From Mycoplasmopsis maculosa (GTDB taxonomy: Bacteria; Bacillota_I; Bacilli_A; Mycoplasmatales; Metamycoplasmataceae), in assembly GCF_900660665.1 (NCBI RefSeq), contig NZ_LR215037.1, forward strand, positions 248,001 through 312,000: a stretch of DNA of 64,000 nucleotides, written 5' to 3'. The notes below the pieces were generated by a model. It was given only the letters and a program-made list of their open reading frames with translations, searched no databases and was not told where the DNA came from. Shown here in pieces: positions 42,507 through 53,117 of the stretch; within the stretch, counting starts at the first letter, position 1, and every line of letters starts with the position of its first letter. Both the position numbers and the translations under genes were made by a program.

Positions 42507-43103
42507 CTATTTTGAATAGAACTCAATTACAAAGTTTTCTTTAACTTCTTGATTTAATTCTGATCTATCTGGTAATCTGTTGAATGTTGCAGCAAAGTCT
42601 TTAACTGATAATCAAGCTGCTGCTGGTTTAGCTTCTAATGAAGCTGTAATTTGAACATTTTTACGAGATGCTTCTTTTAATGTAATAACATCTCCTGGTT
42701 TAACAATAATTGATGGAATATTAACTTTTTTACCATTTAATAAAAAGTGAGCGTGACTAACTAATTGACGAGCTTGTCTTCTTGTTGCTGCAAAACCTGC
42801 ACGATAAACTAAATTATCTAATCTGCTTTCTAATAATTGTAATAAGTTTGTACCTGCAACACCTTTCATTTTTGATGCACGTAAGAATGCTTTGTGCATT
42901 TGTTTTTCACTTAAACCATATATAAATTTAATTTTTTGTTTTTCGTATAAGTGTAAACCATAATCTGATAATTTTACACGTTTGTTTCCGTGTTGACCTG
43001 GTGCGTATGTACGTTTTCTTCCTTTTTCAAATTCTTTACCTGTTTCAAGAATTGAAATTCCATAACGACGAGCTTTTTTAAAAACTGGACCTAAGTATCT
43101 CAT
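42507..43103 (-). CDS. rpsD: 30S ribosomal protein S4
   Basis: 198 aa from ATG 43101-43103 (GAAAGGAAAA site); '[17 protein letters not shown]' is the usual mycoplasma S4 start, so the in-frame ATG at 43127 is rejected. S4 domain '[37 protein letters not shown]' in parts. TGA at 42612 is Trp and the real stop is TAG 42507-42509. Primary 16S rRNA binder. Confidence 0.96.
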
Positions 43104-43469
43104 TTTATTTTTCCTTTCAAAATGCATAAAACATTTAAAGGGTTATTCTCTAATTTAAAAATAATATTTTAATGATTTTGGTTTTCAGCTTACCTACTAT
43201 CAACTCAATAGAAACCTTATTTATTAAAATCATGAATAACTGCTGTTTATATGCTTTTTAATTTTATTAAAAATAATCAATTTTCAAAGAAAAAAACTTT
43301 TATTTTTATTTTAATATTTTATTTTTATAAATATTTTTTACTAAAAAGTCTATTAAATAGTATTTTTTGTAAAATTAATATTTTATTTTTTTATGTATAG
43401 AAAATATTTATTATTTAATTTTTATATTAATAATATAATTAATATTATTAAATACATAGGAGAAATTTT
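43104..43469. promoter_or_regulatory. long divergent intergenic region with probable rpsD leader and ktrA promoter
   Basis: Minus strand 43136-43260 holds a compositionally richer segment with GATTTT...AAAATC pairing around a GTAGGTAAGCTG-containing centre, followed by AGGGTTATTCT pairing possibilities, just before rpsD. An S4-type autoregulatory leader is likely by position. The rest (43265-43440) is nearly pure AT. On the plus side TATAAT (about 43433) and AGGAG serve ktrA. Confidence 0.4.
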
Positions 43470-44138
43470 ATGTTTAAAAAAACTCAAGATATATGTGTTA
43501 TAGGAGCTGGACGTTTTGGTTCTGCTGTTATTGATCAACTTTCAAAAATGAATACTTCTTTATTACTTATTGATAAAGGAGAAGAAATACTAAAAGAATA
43601 TGCAGATATTGCACAAAAAGTTGTTGTTGCTGATGCTGCAAATATGAAAAGTTTAAAAGCTTTAAATATTCATGAAATTGATACAGTTGTTGTTGCTGTT
43701 GCTGATAATATAGAAATTGTTGCTGCTTTATTAGAATTAAAGGTAAAAAATATAATTGCTAGAGCGAAAACTGAAAGACATGCACGTGTTTTAAATCAAA
43801 TTGGTGTTAATGTTATTATTCAACCTGAGTTAGAGGCTGGAACAAGAACAGCATTAATTGCTGCAAATCAAAACTTTATAAAGTTTAGTAAAAACTTAAT
43901 TGAAGTTGGAGACGACTTCGTTATGGGAACTACACTTTTAAACAATCCACAATATGATTCAAAGGCAATAAAAGATGTTAATTTTAATAAATTTGGAGTT
44001 AGTGTTGTTTTAGTAAAAAGAGGAACACAAAATATTTTACCGAATGGTTTAACTATGTTATATAAAGACGATTTATTGACTTTAATAGGAAAAGTTCAAG
44101 ATGTAACAGATGTTATAGGTGAGCTTAATAAACAATAA
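43470..44138 (+). CDS. ktrA: potassium uptake regulatory subunit (KtrA/TrkA)
   Basis: 222 aa. N-terminal Rossmann RCK_N domain with 'VIGAGRFGSAV' and Asp at the end of strand 2, then an RCK_C domain ('FGVSVVLVKRG...LPNG...LYKDDLLTLIGK'). It forms the cytoplasmic gating ring of a KtrB potassium channel and binds NAD(H)/ATP. The partner ktrB is not in the window. RBS AGGAGAAA. Confidence 0.9.
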   Translation: MFKKTQDICVIGAGRFGSAVIDQLSKMNTSLLLIDKGEEILKEYADIAQKVVVADAANMKSLKALNIHEIDTVVVAVADNIEIVAALLELKVKNIIARAKTERHARVLNQIGVNVIIQPELEAGTRTALIAANQNFIKFSKNLIEVGDDFVMGTTLLNNPQYDSKAIKDVNFNKFGVSVVLVKRGTQNILPNGLTMLYKDDLLTLIGKVQDVTDVIGELNKQ

Positions 44139-44140
44139 CA

Positions 44141-44181
44141 AAAAACCGTATAAGATTTTTTTAAAGTCTCATACGGTTTTT
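44141..44181. terminator. bidirectional terminator ktrA / phosphohexomutase-like gene
   Basis: 11-bp stem AAAAACCGTAT/ATACGGTTTTT (44141-44151 with 44171-44181) between convergent genes; it overlaps the stop of the minus-strand gene. Confidence 0.8.
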
Positions 44182-45748
44182 ATTTATATTCAATAGTTTT
44201 TGACATATCTATAGAATTTTCTAAATTTGAAACATTAGATTTTATAGCTTGACGCATTCATTTTTTAAATTTAAAAAACATTTGTAAATAATCCAAATAT
44301 CATGATACAGAAGTTTTATTACTTTCTAAACAAAATTGATAATCAAATATAAGTTTTTCGGTAATATAATCATAAAAAACAATTATTTGATGTTTTTTAT
44401 CACTTGTAAATTTAAACAATGTATATTTATCATCCATAAATGATTTATATATTTTTAAATTCTTAAAATAAGCTTTTGTAACATTAAAATTTCTTGAAAC
44501 TATATCAATAAAGCTTTTTATTTTAGAGTTATCAAATTTATATTCCTTATGTTTATATAAAACCAACCCATGATTTTCATACAATTCTTTTCATTTAAAA
44601 CTTAGTAAATTATTACGATTTCTAAAACTATTTAACATTCAAATTAAACTTATTAAAAAATAATAAATATTAAAAACTTTTGAAAAACGAGGATTAGTAT
44701 TAAATTTATTATTTGCATAAGTTAATAAACAATTTTCATTATTTAAAAAATTATTTATATTTTTTTGATTATAGTAATGATACTTTACATCATAAAATTT
44801 CAATAATTCAACGATTTGAAATGATGCATTATATGGCAATATAACAAACAATTCCTTTGTGTTTATGCCGCTTCTTTTTAATTCATTAATTAAAAAATCT
44901 AAGTATAAAAGCATTAATTGATTTTCATTAAAATATTTGTATTTTTTATCAACGTAAAGATATGTTTCAATGTTTGAAAAATCATTTATTTTAAAGATAC
45001 TTTGAATTTTTTTTCTTTGAAATATAGATTTATCAAAAATTGTTTTTAAAAATAAATCATTTTCCGATAAAGTAGGTTTATTTAAAACATCAACATCAGA
45101 TTCGTAATTATTAAAAAGTTTACTTAATGTTTTTTTTGTAAAATCATTTTGACTAAACATTAACGATTTACTTTTATACCTAGATTTAATATAAGTAAAA
45201 TCTTTTAATAATTCTTCATGTGAACATTGAATACTTATTAATTCTTCTACATTTATTTTTTTTGTTAAATAGCTATTTGATATTATTTCACCAGTATAAT
45301 CTTTACTATCGAATTTATTATATTGTTCGTATATTTTTCTAAAAACATCATTGTTCAAGAACATATTTGATTTATCATAAACTCTTATCTTGTAAACATT
45401 TTTTTTATAACCATAAATTTTAACAACATAATCTAAATTATTATGTCTAAGCGCAACATCATCTAAACTTATATCAAATGAACTTTTTTTGCCATAATTG
45501 TATACAAAATGTTCATGTTTAGCAATACAATAATTAATTTTTTCTACTAATTTATAATTTTTAATATTTCCTTGGTATGAAACTAATATTTTTTTATTAT
45601 TGCCTATAAATATGTGCTTTTGAAACAAATCTATTAATAACGATAAAGAAAAATCACTTATGGCATTCTTGCCATAAGCTTTTAAAACTAATGAATTATT
45701 ACATCAAAATAATGTATTTTTATTATTGTTATTATTTGCTTGACGCAT
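44180..45748 (-). CDS. degenerate phosphohexomutase-like protein
   Basis: 522 aa from ATG 45746-45748 (AAGG site), TGA read as Trp at 44639, 44300 and elsewhere. Overall layout recalls phosphoglucomutase/phosphomannomutase paralogues: 'LVLKAYGKNAISDFSLSLLI', then a strand-turn-helix 'KKILVSYQGN', 'VVKIYG...IRVYD', 'ELFVILPYNASFQIVELL' and late 'FKWKELYENHG'. The catalytic Ser loop, metal DxDxR motif and sugar loop are not found. It is therefore either a non-catalytic paralogue or a different unknown family; similarity is from pattern only. 18 nt before it is the gyrA stop, so it shares the gyrA transcript. Confidence 0.5.
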
Positions 45749-45766
45749 AATTACCTTAAATTAATA

Positions 45767-48523
45767 TTATTCTTCTGAATCTGTTAAATCTTCATCATCT
45801 ATGTCATCTAAATCATTTTCATATTCTTGATTCATAGTTTCATTTTTAATTTTTTCTATCATTTCTTTATTTTTAACTAATTCTTCTTCTGAAGCTGTTT
45901 TAGCATCCATTTTAACAATTTCTACAGCTTGAATAACTTCATTGTTTTTTAAGTTTATAAGCTTAACACCTTTAGCATTTCTTGAAGTTAATGATATTTG
46001 ATTAATAAATGTTCTTATTGTTAAACCAGAGCTTGAAATAATTATTATCTCATCTTCTGGATTTACAAAACGAGCAAAAACAAGATTTCCAGCAAGTTTA
46101 TTATTTATACCGATTGTTCCTTTTGCCCCACGTTTAACAAGTCTAAATTGACTATGATGTGTTAATTTACCAAATCCGTTTTTACCAATAGTTAATATTA
46201 ATTCACCTTCTGCATCTGATGAAGAAGAAATACAACTTTGGTTTTCTTCTAATTTTATACCTCTAACACCTGTTGCTGTTCTTGAAATTGGTCTAAAATT
46301 ATTTGATAAAAATTTAACTACTCTTTGCTCATCATTTGCTAATAAAATGATATTTTCATCAGTAATTATTTGCGCTCTTATTAATTCATCATTTTCAATT
46401 AATTTAAAGGCATATTTACCATTTTGGTTAATTCTTTCATAATTATCAAGTGAGGTTTTTTTAATAATTCCTTTTTTAGTAGCTGTAAACAAGTATTTAT
46501 CTTTATCATAAGAATCAATGCTTAACATTGAAACTATTCTTTCGCCTTCCTCAACATTTAAAGATGGCACTATATTTATAAATGAAGTTCCTTTTGATTG
46601 TCTTGATTGTTCAGGAATTTGATGAGCTCTTATTCTATATACTTTTCCAATATTTGAAAATAAAAGTAAATCTGTATGTGTTGTTGTTGTTAGAATTGAA
46701 GATATATCATCATCTTGGTATGTCTTCATTGTTGAAATACCAACACCACCTCTTCTTTGAGTTTTATATTCTTCAAGATCCATTCTTTTTACATAACCAT
46801 TTGTACTTGTTGTAATAACAATATCTCTTTGAGGAATAAGATCTTCATCATCTATTGATGTAGCTATAGTATTGTTTATTCTTGTTCTTCTTTTGTCATT
46901 GAATTTTTCTTTAATAATTGTTAATTCTTCAACAATTAAATCAATTAATAAATCATGATTATTTAAAATAGCAGTGATTTTTTCTATTTCAATTAATAGT
47001 GTTTCTTTTTCTTCAACTAATTTAGCAATAGAAGAAGAAGTTAAACGACCTAAACGCATATCAATAATATATTTAGTTTGAATCTCAGATAAATTAAATC
47101 TAGCCATTAAATTAGCTTGTGCATCAGCATCAGATTTAGATTTTTTAATAATAGCTATAACTTCATCGATGTTATCAACAGCTATAATTAAACCTTCAAC
47201 AATATGCAATCTGTCTTGAGCTTTTTTAAGATCAAATTTTAATCTTCTAGTTACAACATCTTCTTGATGTTCTAAATAAACTTTAATAGCTTGTTTTAAA
47301 TTGATTAATTTTGGTTCACCATTTACTAATGCAACAAAATTAACATTGTAATTACTTTGTAATGGCGTATGTCTATAAAGTTTATTTAAAATTATTTCTG
47401 GGTATTCACCTTTTTTAATGTCTATTACAATTCTAATACCTTCACGGTTTGACTCATCACGAATATCACTAATACCTGAAATTGCTTTATCTTTTACAAG
47501 ATCAGAAATTCTTTCAATTAAATAATTTTTCTTTGTTTCATATGGAATTTCAGTAATTATTATTTGGCTTTTACCGTTAACATTTGTTTTAATATCAGCT
47601 ATTGATCTAACAGGAATTGATCCTTTACCAGTATGATAAGCATCTCTTATACCTTTTGTGCCTATTATCATAGCACCTGTTGGAAAATCAGGGCCAGGAA
47701 TGTATTCCATTAATTCATCAATTGTAATTTCGTTATTTCTTGCATAAGCAATTGTTGCATCGATTGCTTCGCCTAAATTATGAGGTGGAATACTTGTTGC
47801 CATACCAACAGCTATACCAGAAGCACCTGTAACAAGTAAGTTAGGAAAACGAGCAGGTAAAACAGTAGGTTCTAATTCACTAGCGTCATAGTTATCTACA
47901 AAATTAACAGTTTCTTTATTTATACCATCTAACATTTCAGAAGCTAATTTGCTTAATCTAGCTTCTGTATAACGCATAGCAGCTGCTTCATCGCCGTCAA
48001 TAGAACCAAAGTTACCATGACCGTCAACTAAAGGATAACGCATTGAAAAATCTTGAGCCATACGAACCATAGCTTCATAAACAGATGAATCACCGTGTGG
48101 GTGATATTTACCTAAAACGTCACCAACTATTCTTGCACTTTTACGGTGTTGACTTGATGAATCAATTTTTAATTCATTCATATCAAAAAGAATACGTCTG
48201 TGCACCGGTTTTAATCCATCTCTTGCGTCAGGTAATGCACGAGCTACAATAACACTCATAGCATATTCCAAAAATGAATTCTTCATTTCAGTAGAAATTT
48301 GAATAGGGTTTATTCCATCTTTTGCTTCAATTAAAATTTGTGATTGTACCCTATATTCCGGTTTATTTTGAGGAATGTCTTCAGCATCATCATCTTCAAC
48401 AATTTTTTCTTTTTTAAAAGCAACAAACATTTTGTCACTAGTATCTTCTACTTCGTACTCATCAAAAACATTTTCTTTTTCTTTATCTTCTATTTTTAAA
48501 TCATCTTTGTTGTCTATTGTCAT
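45767..48523 (-). CDS. gyrA: DNA gyrase subunit A
   Basis: 918 aa from ATG 48521-48523 (GAGG 6 nt upstream; the ATG at 48538 lacks a site). Acidic N-terminal extension of about 70 residues, breakage-reunion domain with catalytic Tyr in '[10 protein letters not shown]', QRDR '[20 protein letters not shown]' (Ser at the Ser83 position, Glu at the Asp87 position: susceptible type), and C-terminal beta-propeller with the GyrA box 'QRRGGVG', which separates it from ParC. Acidic tail. Introduces negative supercoils with GyrB, which is elsewhere. Confidence 0.93.
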   Translation of the reverse strand: MTIDNKDDLKIEDKEKENVFDEYEVEDTSDKMFVAFKKEKIVEDDDAEDIPQNKPEYRVQSQILIEAKDGINPIQISTEMKNSFLEYAMSVIVARALPDARDGLKPVHRRILFDMNELKIDSSSQHRKSARIVGDVLGKYHPHGDSSVYEAMVRMAQDFSMRYPLVDGHGNFGSIDGDEAAAMRYTEARLSKLASEMLDGINKETVNFVDNYDASELEPTVLPARFPNLLVTGASGIAVGMATSIPPHNLGEAIDATIAYARNNEITIDELMEYIPGPDFPTGAMIIGTKGIRDAYHTGKGSIPVRSIADIKTNVNGKSQIIITEIPYETKKNYLIERISDLVKDKAISGISDIRDESNREGIRIVIDIKKGEYPEIILNKLYRHTPLQSNYNVNFVALVNGEPKLINLKQAIKVYLEHQEDVVTRRLKFDLKKAQDRLHIVEGLIIAVDNIDEVIAIIKKSKSDADAQANLMARFNLSEIQTKYIIDMRLGRLTSSSIAKLVEEKETLLIEIEKITAILNNHDLLIDLIVEELTIIKEKFNDKRRTRINNTIATSIDDEDLIPQRDIVITTSTNGYVKRMDLEEYKTQRRGGVGISTMKTYQDDDISSILTTTTHTDLLLFSNIGKVYRIRAHQIPEQSRQSKGTSFINIVPSLNVEEGERIVSMLSIDSYDKDKYLFTATKKGIIKKTSLDNYERINQNGKYAFKLIENDELIRAQIITDENIILLANDEQRVVKFLSNNFRPISRTATGVRGIKLEENQSCISSSSDAEGELILTIGKNGFGKLTHHSQFRLVKRGAKGTIGINNKLAGNLVFARFVNPEDEIIIISSSGLTIRTFINQISLTSRNAKGVKLINLKNNEVIQAVEIVKMDAKTASEEELVKNKEMIEKIKNETMNQEYENDLDDIDDEDLTDSEE

Positions 48524-48732
48524 AATAACCTCACTCATTTTTAATAATTATATTAATATATATATTAATATTATGTTAATAATTATAACAAAAAACTGCA
48601 CTTTAAATTACTGAAAAAATTTTTTTATAAAATTAATTTTTTTCTTTTTTTGATAACAAAAATAAATAAAAAAAATAATTTAAAATATAATATTATTATT
48701 AATAATATTCAAAATATAAAATGAGGTTTTAT

Positions 48733-50124
48733 ATGAAAAAAATTAGAACAAGATATGCACCAAGTCCAACAGGATATTTACATATTGGTGGAGCTAGAAC
48801 AGCATTATTTTCTTACTTATTTGCAAAACATTTTAATGGAGATTTTATTTTTAGGTTAGAAGATACAGATGTAAAAAGAAATGTTGAAGATGGAGAAAGA
48901 AGCCAATTAGAAAATTTAGCTTGATTAGGAATAATTCCAGATGAAAGTCCTTTTAAACCTAATCCAATATGTGGAAATTATAGACAAAGTGAAAAGCTTG
49001 AAAGATATAAAAAAATTGCTTTAGAATTAGTTGAAAAAGGCTTTGCATATAAGGCATACGATACAAGTGAAGAATTAGAAAAACAACATGCTGAAAGTGA
49101 AGCGAAAGGTATACCTTCTTTCAAATATGATAGAAATTGATTAAAGATTTCTGACGAGGAAAAACAAAAAAGAGATAAAAATGGAGCTTATTCAATTAGA
49201 CTTTCAATGCCTTTAGATACAACATTTGAATGAAATGACCTTGTTAGAGGACATATAAGTTTTAATTCTAATGATATTGGTGATTGAGTAATTCAAAAAT
49301 CTGATGGTTTTCCAACTTATAATTTTGCAGTTGTAGTTGATGATTATGATATGCAAATAAGTCATGTTTTAAGAGGCGAAGAACATATAACAAATACTCC
49401 TAAACAATTAGCAATATATAAAGCATTAAATTGGAATCATCCCGAATTTGGTCATTTAACTGTTATTACCAATATGGAAGGTAAAAAATTATCTAAAAGA
49501 GATACTTCATTAAAACAATTTATTGAAGATTATAAAAACGAAGGATACAGTCCAGAAGGGTTATTCAACTTTTTAGCACTACTTGGATGAACAAGCGCAG
49601 ATAGCAAAGAATTAATGTCAAAAGAAGAAATTATTGAAAAATTTGATCCAGAAAGATTAAGTAAAAGTCCTTCAAAATTTGATATCAAAAAAATGCAATG
49701 ATTTAGTAAGCAATATATTAAAAATTTAGATAATGTAACTATTTTAAGTAAATTAAACTTAGAAGAAAACGAATGAAATAACCTATTTGTAGAAACTTTT
49801 AAACAAAGTGCAACAATAATTAGTGAAATAGAAAATGAATTAAAACAATATAAAGAAATTAGTTCAAATAAACCAGAATTGTCAAATGAAGATAAAAATG
49901 TAGCTATTGTATTTTTTAAAAAATTAAAAGAAGTTGATTTTACAATTGAAAATATACAAGAATGTATAAATCAAACCATGGTGGAAACCGGTAAAAAAGG
50001 TAAAAATTTATTTATGCCTATAAGATTAGCTTCAACATTTGTTGAACATGGACCAGAATTAGCTAAAGCAATTTATTTATTTGGTAAAAAAACTGTATTT
50101 GAAAGATTAGAATTATGAAAATAG
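48733..50124 (+). CDS. gltX: glutamyl-tRNA synthetase
   Basis: 463 aa from ATG 48733 (GAGG at 48723-48726; an in-frame ATG at 48721 is part of that site). Class I signatures: HIGH-type 'PTGYLHIGG' at residues 12-20 and KMSKS-type 'KLSKR' at 252-256. C-terminal anticodon-binding helices with '[14 protein letters not shown]'. Stop TAG 50122-50124 after a TGA Trp. Probably also supplies Glu-tRNA-Gln for amidation, as usual in bacteria of this kind. Confidence 0.95.
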
Positions 50125-50507
50125 CGTTCAAATCTGTTGTAAAAATGGATGATACTGATGATATTGTTACTGAATATATAACAGATGCAAATTCTGAAAA
50201 TTATGAATATGATGGAATATTATATAAAGTTTATACTTACAAAGAATTTGGCAATGGTCCAATAAATCGTATTGAATTAAATGAAAATAATGTAAATATT
50301 TTTAGAGAAAAAACTTCAATAATAACAGTAAAAAATAAGAAAAATGAAGAATCTGAAATAGATTTAGGTACAGGAATGACTTACAAACTTATTAGTGAGT
50401 TAATAAATGTTGAAAATTTTGATAAAGGTTGAAATATTCACTATATATTATATTCCTTAGCAAATCAAAAATTAAGCGAATGCTATATAACAATAATTGA
50501 GCAATAA
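50115..50507 (+). CDS. hypothetical protein, possibly DUF1934/YwiB-like
   Basis: 130 aa, start overlapping the gltX end by 10 nt (ATGAAAATAG), so translationally coupled. Predicted beta-rich, with alternating hydrophobic strands, 'GTGMTYKL' and a final 'CYITIIEQ'. The pattern is like the small calycin-type YwiB/DUF1934 proteins but the match is weak. Terminator directly follows. Confidence 0.6.
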
Positions 50508-50526
50508 ACAATGTTTATTGCTTTTT
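50501..50526 (+). terminator. terminator of gltX operon
   Basis: GCAATAAAC/GTTTATTGC 9-bp stem, loop AAT, then T6; it begins inside the stop region of the preceding ORF. Confidence 0.8.
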
Positions 50527-50579
50527 TAAATAAAAAAACACCTTTCAATAACAAAAGAAAGATGTTTGAATAATATATA

Positions 50580-50696
50580 TTATTTAGCTTCAGCAGCTCT
50601 TGCAGCTCTTCTTTCAGCACGTGCTTGTTCTAATTGTAATTTATGTGTTCTTTTAGCTGCACGTTCTTTGTTTTTAGCTCTAACAATTTTACGCAT
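50580..50696 (-). CDS. 38-aa very basic Ala/Arg-rich protein
   Basis: Short ORF with a good GAGG ribosome site. Over half of its residues are Arg, Lys or Ala, and it is probably one helix ('MRKIVRAKNKERAAKRTHKL' then Glu/Arg/Ala repeats). Unusually GC-rich for the window, as expected for real coding use of such residues. It may bind RNA or the ribosome. No family recognised. Confidence 0.6.
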   Translation of the reverse strand: MRKIVRAKNKERAAKRTHKLQLEQARAERRAARAAEAK

Positions 50697-50762
50697 ATTT
50701 TTCCTCACATTTTTTATATAAAAAATTAATAAATATTTATGTTTTTTATTTTATCATATATT

Positions 50763-51905
50763 CTAAAAATTAAAATATTTTTTAATAGAGTCAACCATAT
50801 TTAATTTTTCTCATGGTACTTCTAAGTCATTTCTTCCAAAATGCCCAAAGTAAGCTGTTTTAGAATAAATAGGTTTTCTTAAATCTAATTCATGAATTAT
50901 AGCTCTTGGTCTTAAATCAAATAATTCAGATATACATTTAGCAATTTCTTCTTTTTTTACTTTTTCAGTATTAAAAGTTTCAACAAGAATACTAATAGGT
51001 TTTGCTACACCTATTGCATAAGAAAGTTGAATTTCAACTTTATCAGCCAAATTTGCTGCTACTACGTTTTTTGCAATTCATCTCGCTGCATAAGCCGCTG
51101 ATCTGTCAACTTTTGTAGCATCTTTTCCACTAAAGGCTCCACCACCATGGTGAGCTGATCCACCATAAGTATCTACTATAATTTTTCTTCCTGTTAAACC
51201 TGTATCTCCCACTATTCCACCTATTACAAATCTTCCAGTAGGATTTATTAAAATTTTATCAGGTAAATCTAACTTATATTCCTTTAAAACAGGCTTAATT
51301 ATCATTTCTTTAATAAATAATTTAAACTCTTCTTCATTATAATTTTCTTCGTGTTGACATGAAAAAAGTACAGTATCAACAGTTGTTTTATTAGGATGTG
51401 AGTAATCAAGTGTTACTTGGCTTTTCATATCACTCTTAGCTCATTTAAAAATCTTTTTATTTCTAAGATCATTTGCTAATTTAACAATTTTATGCGCTAA
51501 GGTTATAGCAAGAGGCATATATTCTTCAGTTTCATTTGTTGCATAACCGAACATAATACCTTGGTCACCTGCTCCTATTTCTTCTTCATTTAATAAAACA
51601 CCTTGAGCTATATCATTACTTTGAGCATGTAAATCAATAAAAAATTCTAAATTTGCATTAATATAATCGGAATCAATATTTGTTATTGTGTCATAAGCTA
51701 TTTTTTTGATATCTATATTTTTTGCATTTGAACTAATTTCACCAGTTATATAAATTTTATTGCCAGAAGCCATTGTCTCAATAGCTGTTCTTGAGTATGG
51801 ATCTTGTTTTAAGTATTCATCTAAAATAGCATCACTTATCTGATCACAAATTTTATCTGGGTGACCTTGACCTACTGATTCACTTGTAAATAATTTTTTA
51901 AACAT
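50763..51905 (-). CDS. metK: S-adenosylmethionine synthetase
   Basis: 380 aa (TGA Trp at 51441, 51075 and others). '[21 protein letters not shown]' in parts, '[12 protein letters not shown]', '[15 protein letters not shown]' and the C-terminal 'YAIGVAKP' and 'TAYFGHFGR' are the three-domain MetK signatures. Makes SAM from methionine and ATP for the methylases. The AAAGGAG ribosome site is buried in the 3' arm of the preceding terminator hairpin. Confidence 0.96.
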
Positions 51906-51906
51906 A

Positions 51907-51949
51907 AAAAAACTCCTTTAACTTAGCGCTAAAAAAGTTAAGGAGTTTT
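51907..51949 (-). terminator. leader terminator of metK, sequestering its ribosome site
   Basis: Minus strand AAAAACTCCTTAACTT...AAGTTAAAGGAGTTTTT, about 15 bp with a bulge, then T7 running into the metK ATG. It ends the leader transcript and also hides AAAGGAG. Confidence 0.85.
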
Positions 51950-51954
51950 TTATT

Positions 51955-52065
51955 ACAAAATGCATGCTAGATATAAATCCCTTGCTATCCACCTTACTAA
52001 AAGCAGGTTGGCATGTATCAAAGCCGCTAGGCTCCACAACTCTTAATGCGCTATTTAATTAATTT
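51955..52065 (-). promoter_or_regulatory. S-box (SAM-I-like) riboswitch upstream of metK
   Basis: Minus strand, in order: AAGAGTTGTGGAG, an AGCC/GGCT hairpin, TTGATACATGCCAACC (compare S-box TGAAnCCnnGCAACC), TGCTTTTAGTAAGGTGG (compare AAGGTG), ATAGCAAG, and closing GCAT/ATGC (P1). The block order matches S-box RNAs although single bases deviate, and a terminator plus metK follow, so high SAM should stop transcription. A T-box was considered (GGTGG motif) but fits less well. Confidence 0.6.
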
Positions 52066-52112
52066 AATAATTATGAAATAAGTATACCAAAAAAAATCTT
52101 TTTAAAAATATT

Positions 52113-53117
52113 TTAATTATTTGTTTTACTTACTTTTTTTAATCTAAATGATGCTTTATAAAATTTTCAATATTTAGATTTTACAGAAATTAATTTAAAA
52201 TTGCCTTCTTTTGTTCTAACAACTTTAAATTTGCTCATAAATGAGCTAATTATTATACTTAATATTATTAACGTATATCCTAATATGGTTCAAGTAACTA
52301 TGTGAATAGGTCATTTTGATAAAGGACCAAAAATTCATGCAAATTCATTGTAATCATCTAAGCCTAAATATCAATAATTTGAAATATATTTTAATCTTTC
52401 ATTAGGATCATTAGGGAATTTAGCAAAAGCTATTTTATAAGATGCATAATTTATTGCAAACATTACAAGACCTATTGCTAATGAAACTGCAAATGTATAA
52501 AGTGTATCCTTGAAAGAAAATCTTACACCAGAAACATTTCATAATAAAACTGTAAATAATATTATGAATCCATGAGCAAATAAATAATCTCAATATCATC
52601 AATTATCAAATCCAGAATGTCTATAAATTCCTGGTATAGCTACTGCAACAATAGCAGCTCAAACTGCTAAATAAGCATAAAATTTAACGAATTTTATTTT
52701 ATTTATTATTAAAGAAATAGAAATAAACAATAACATTATTCTACAAAAATGTAAAGGTATTATTTCTCATAATTTTGATTTTACAGTTCCGTCTAAATCA
52801 TCTATTTTATAGTCTATTACGCCATATTTTTCTATAAAAATTATCATTATGCTTCTTAATATTATAAAAAACATAATTATTCATCCAACAAGCATTCAAA
52901 AAGTTTTTTTTGACATACCTATTATTTTTTTGCTTCTCTTATAATTTAATCTAATCGGAACTCTATATAAATAAATTAAAAAAGAAGAAATGAATATGAA
53001 AATAAAAAACACTCAATAAAATACTAAAGAATATCAACTATCTTTAAATGATAGTGTTCCAGGTATATTTTTGAATAATTCCTGAGCAAAAAAAGAAGAT
53101 TGGAAAAATTTAGTCAT
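52113..53117 (-). CDS. YwaF/TIGR02206-type integral membrane protein
   Basis: 334 aa, about seven to eight hydrophobic helices, many TGA-Trp codons. 'IIPLHFCRIMLL', 'RHSGFDNWWYWDYLFAHG' and a long aromatic-rich part match the pattern of the YwaF family (related to TMEM164), with conserved His residues in membrane helices. Possible lipid-related acyl transfer; the function is not established. Its ATG overlaps the ffh stop (TAATG), so translation is coupled to ffh. Confidence 0.65.

Noticed and set aside
45767-48523. ParC (topoisomerase IV subunit A)
   Set aside because: The C-terminal domain has a GyrA box (QRRGGVG), which ParC lacks.
51955-52065. T-box leader for metK
   Set aside because: A GGTGG motif is present but the T-box core ACCGCG and specifier-loop layout are not, and the S-box block order fits better.
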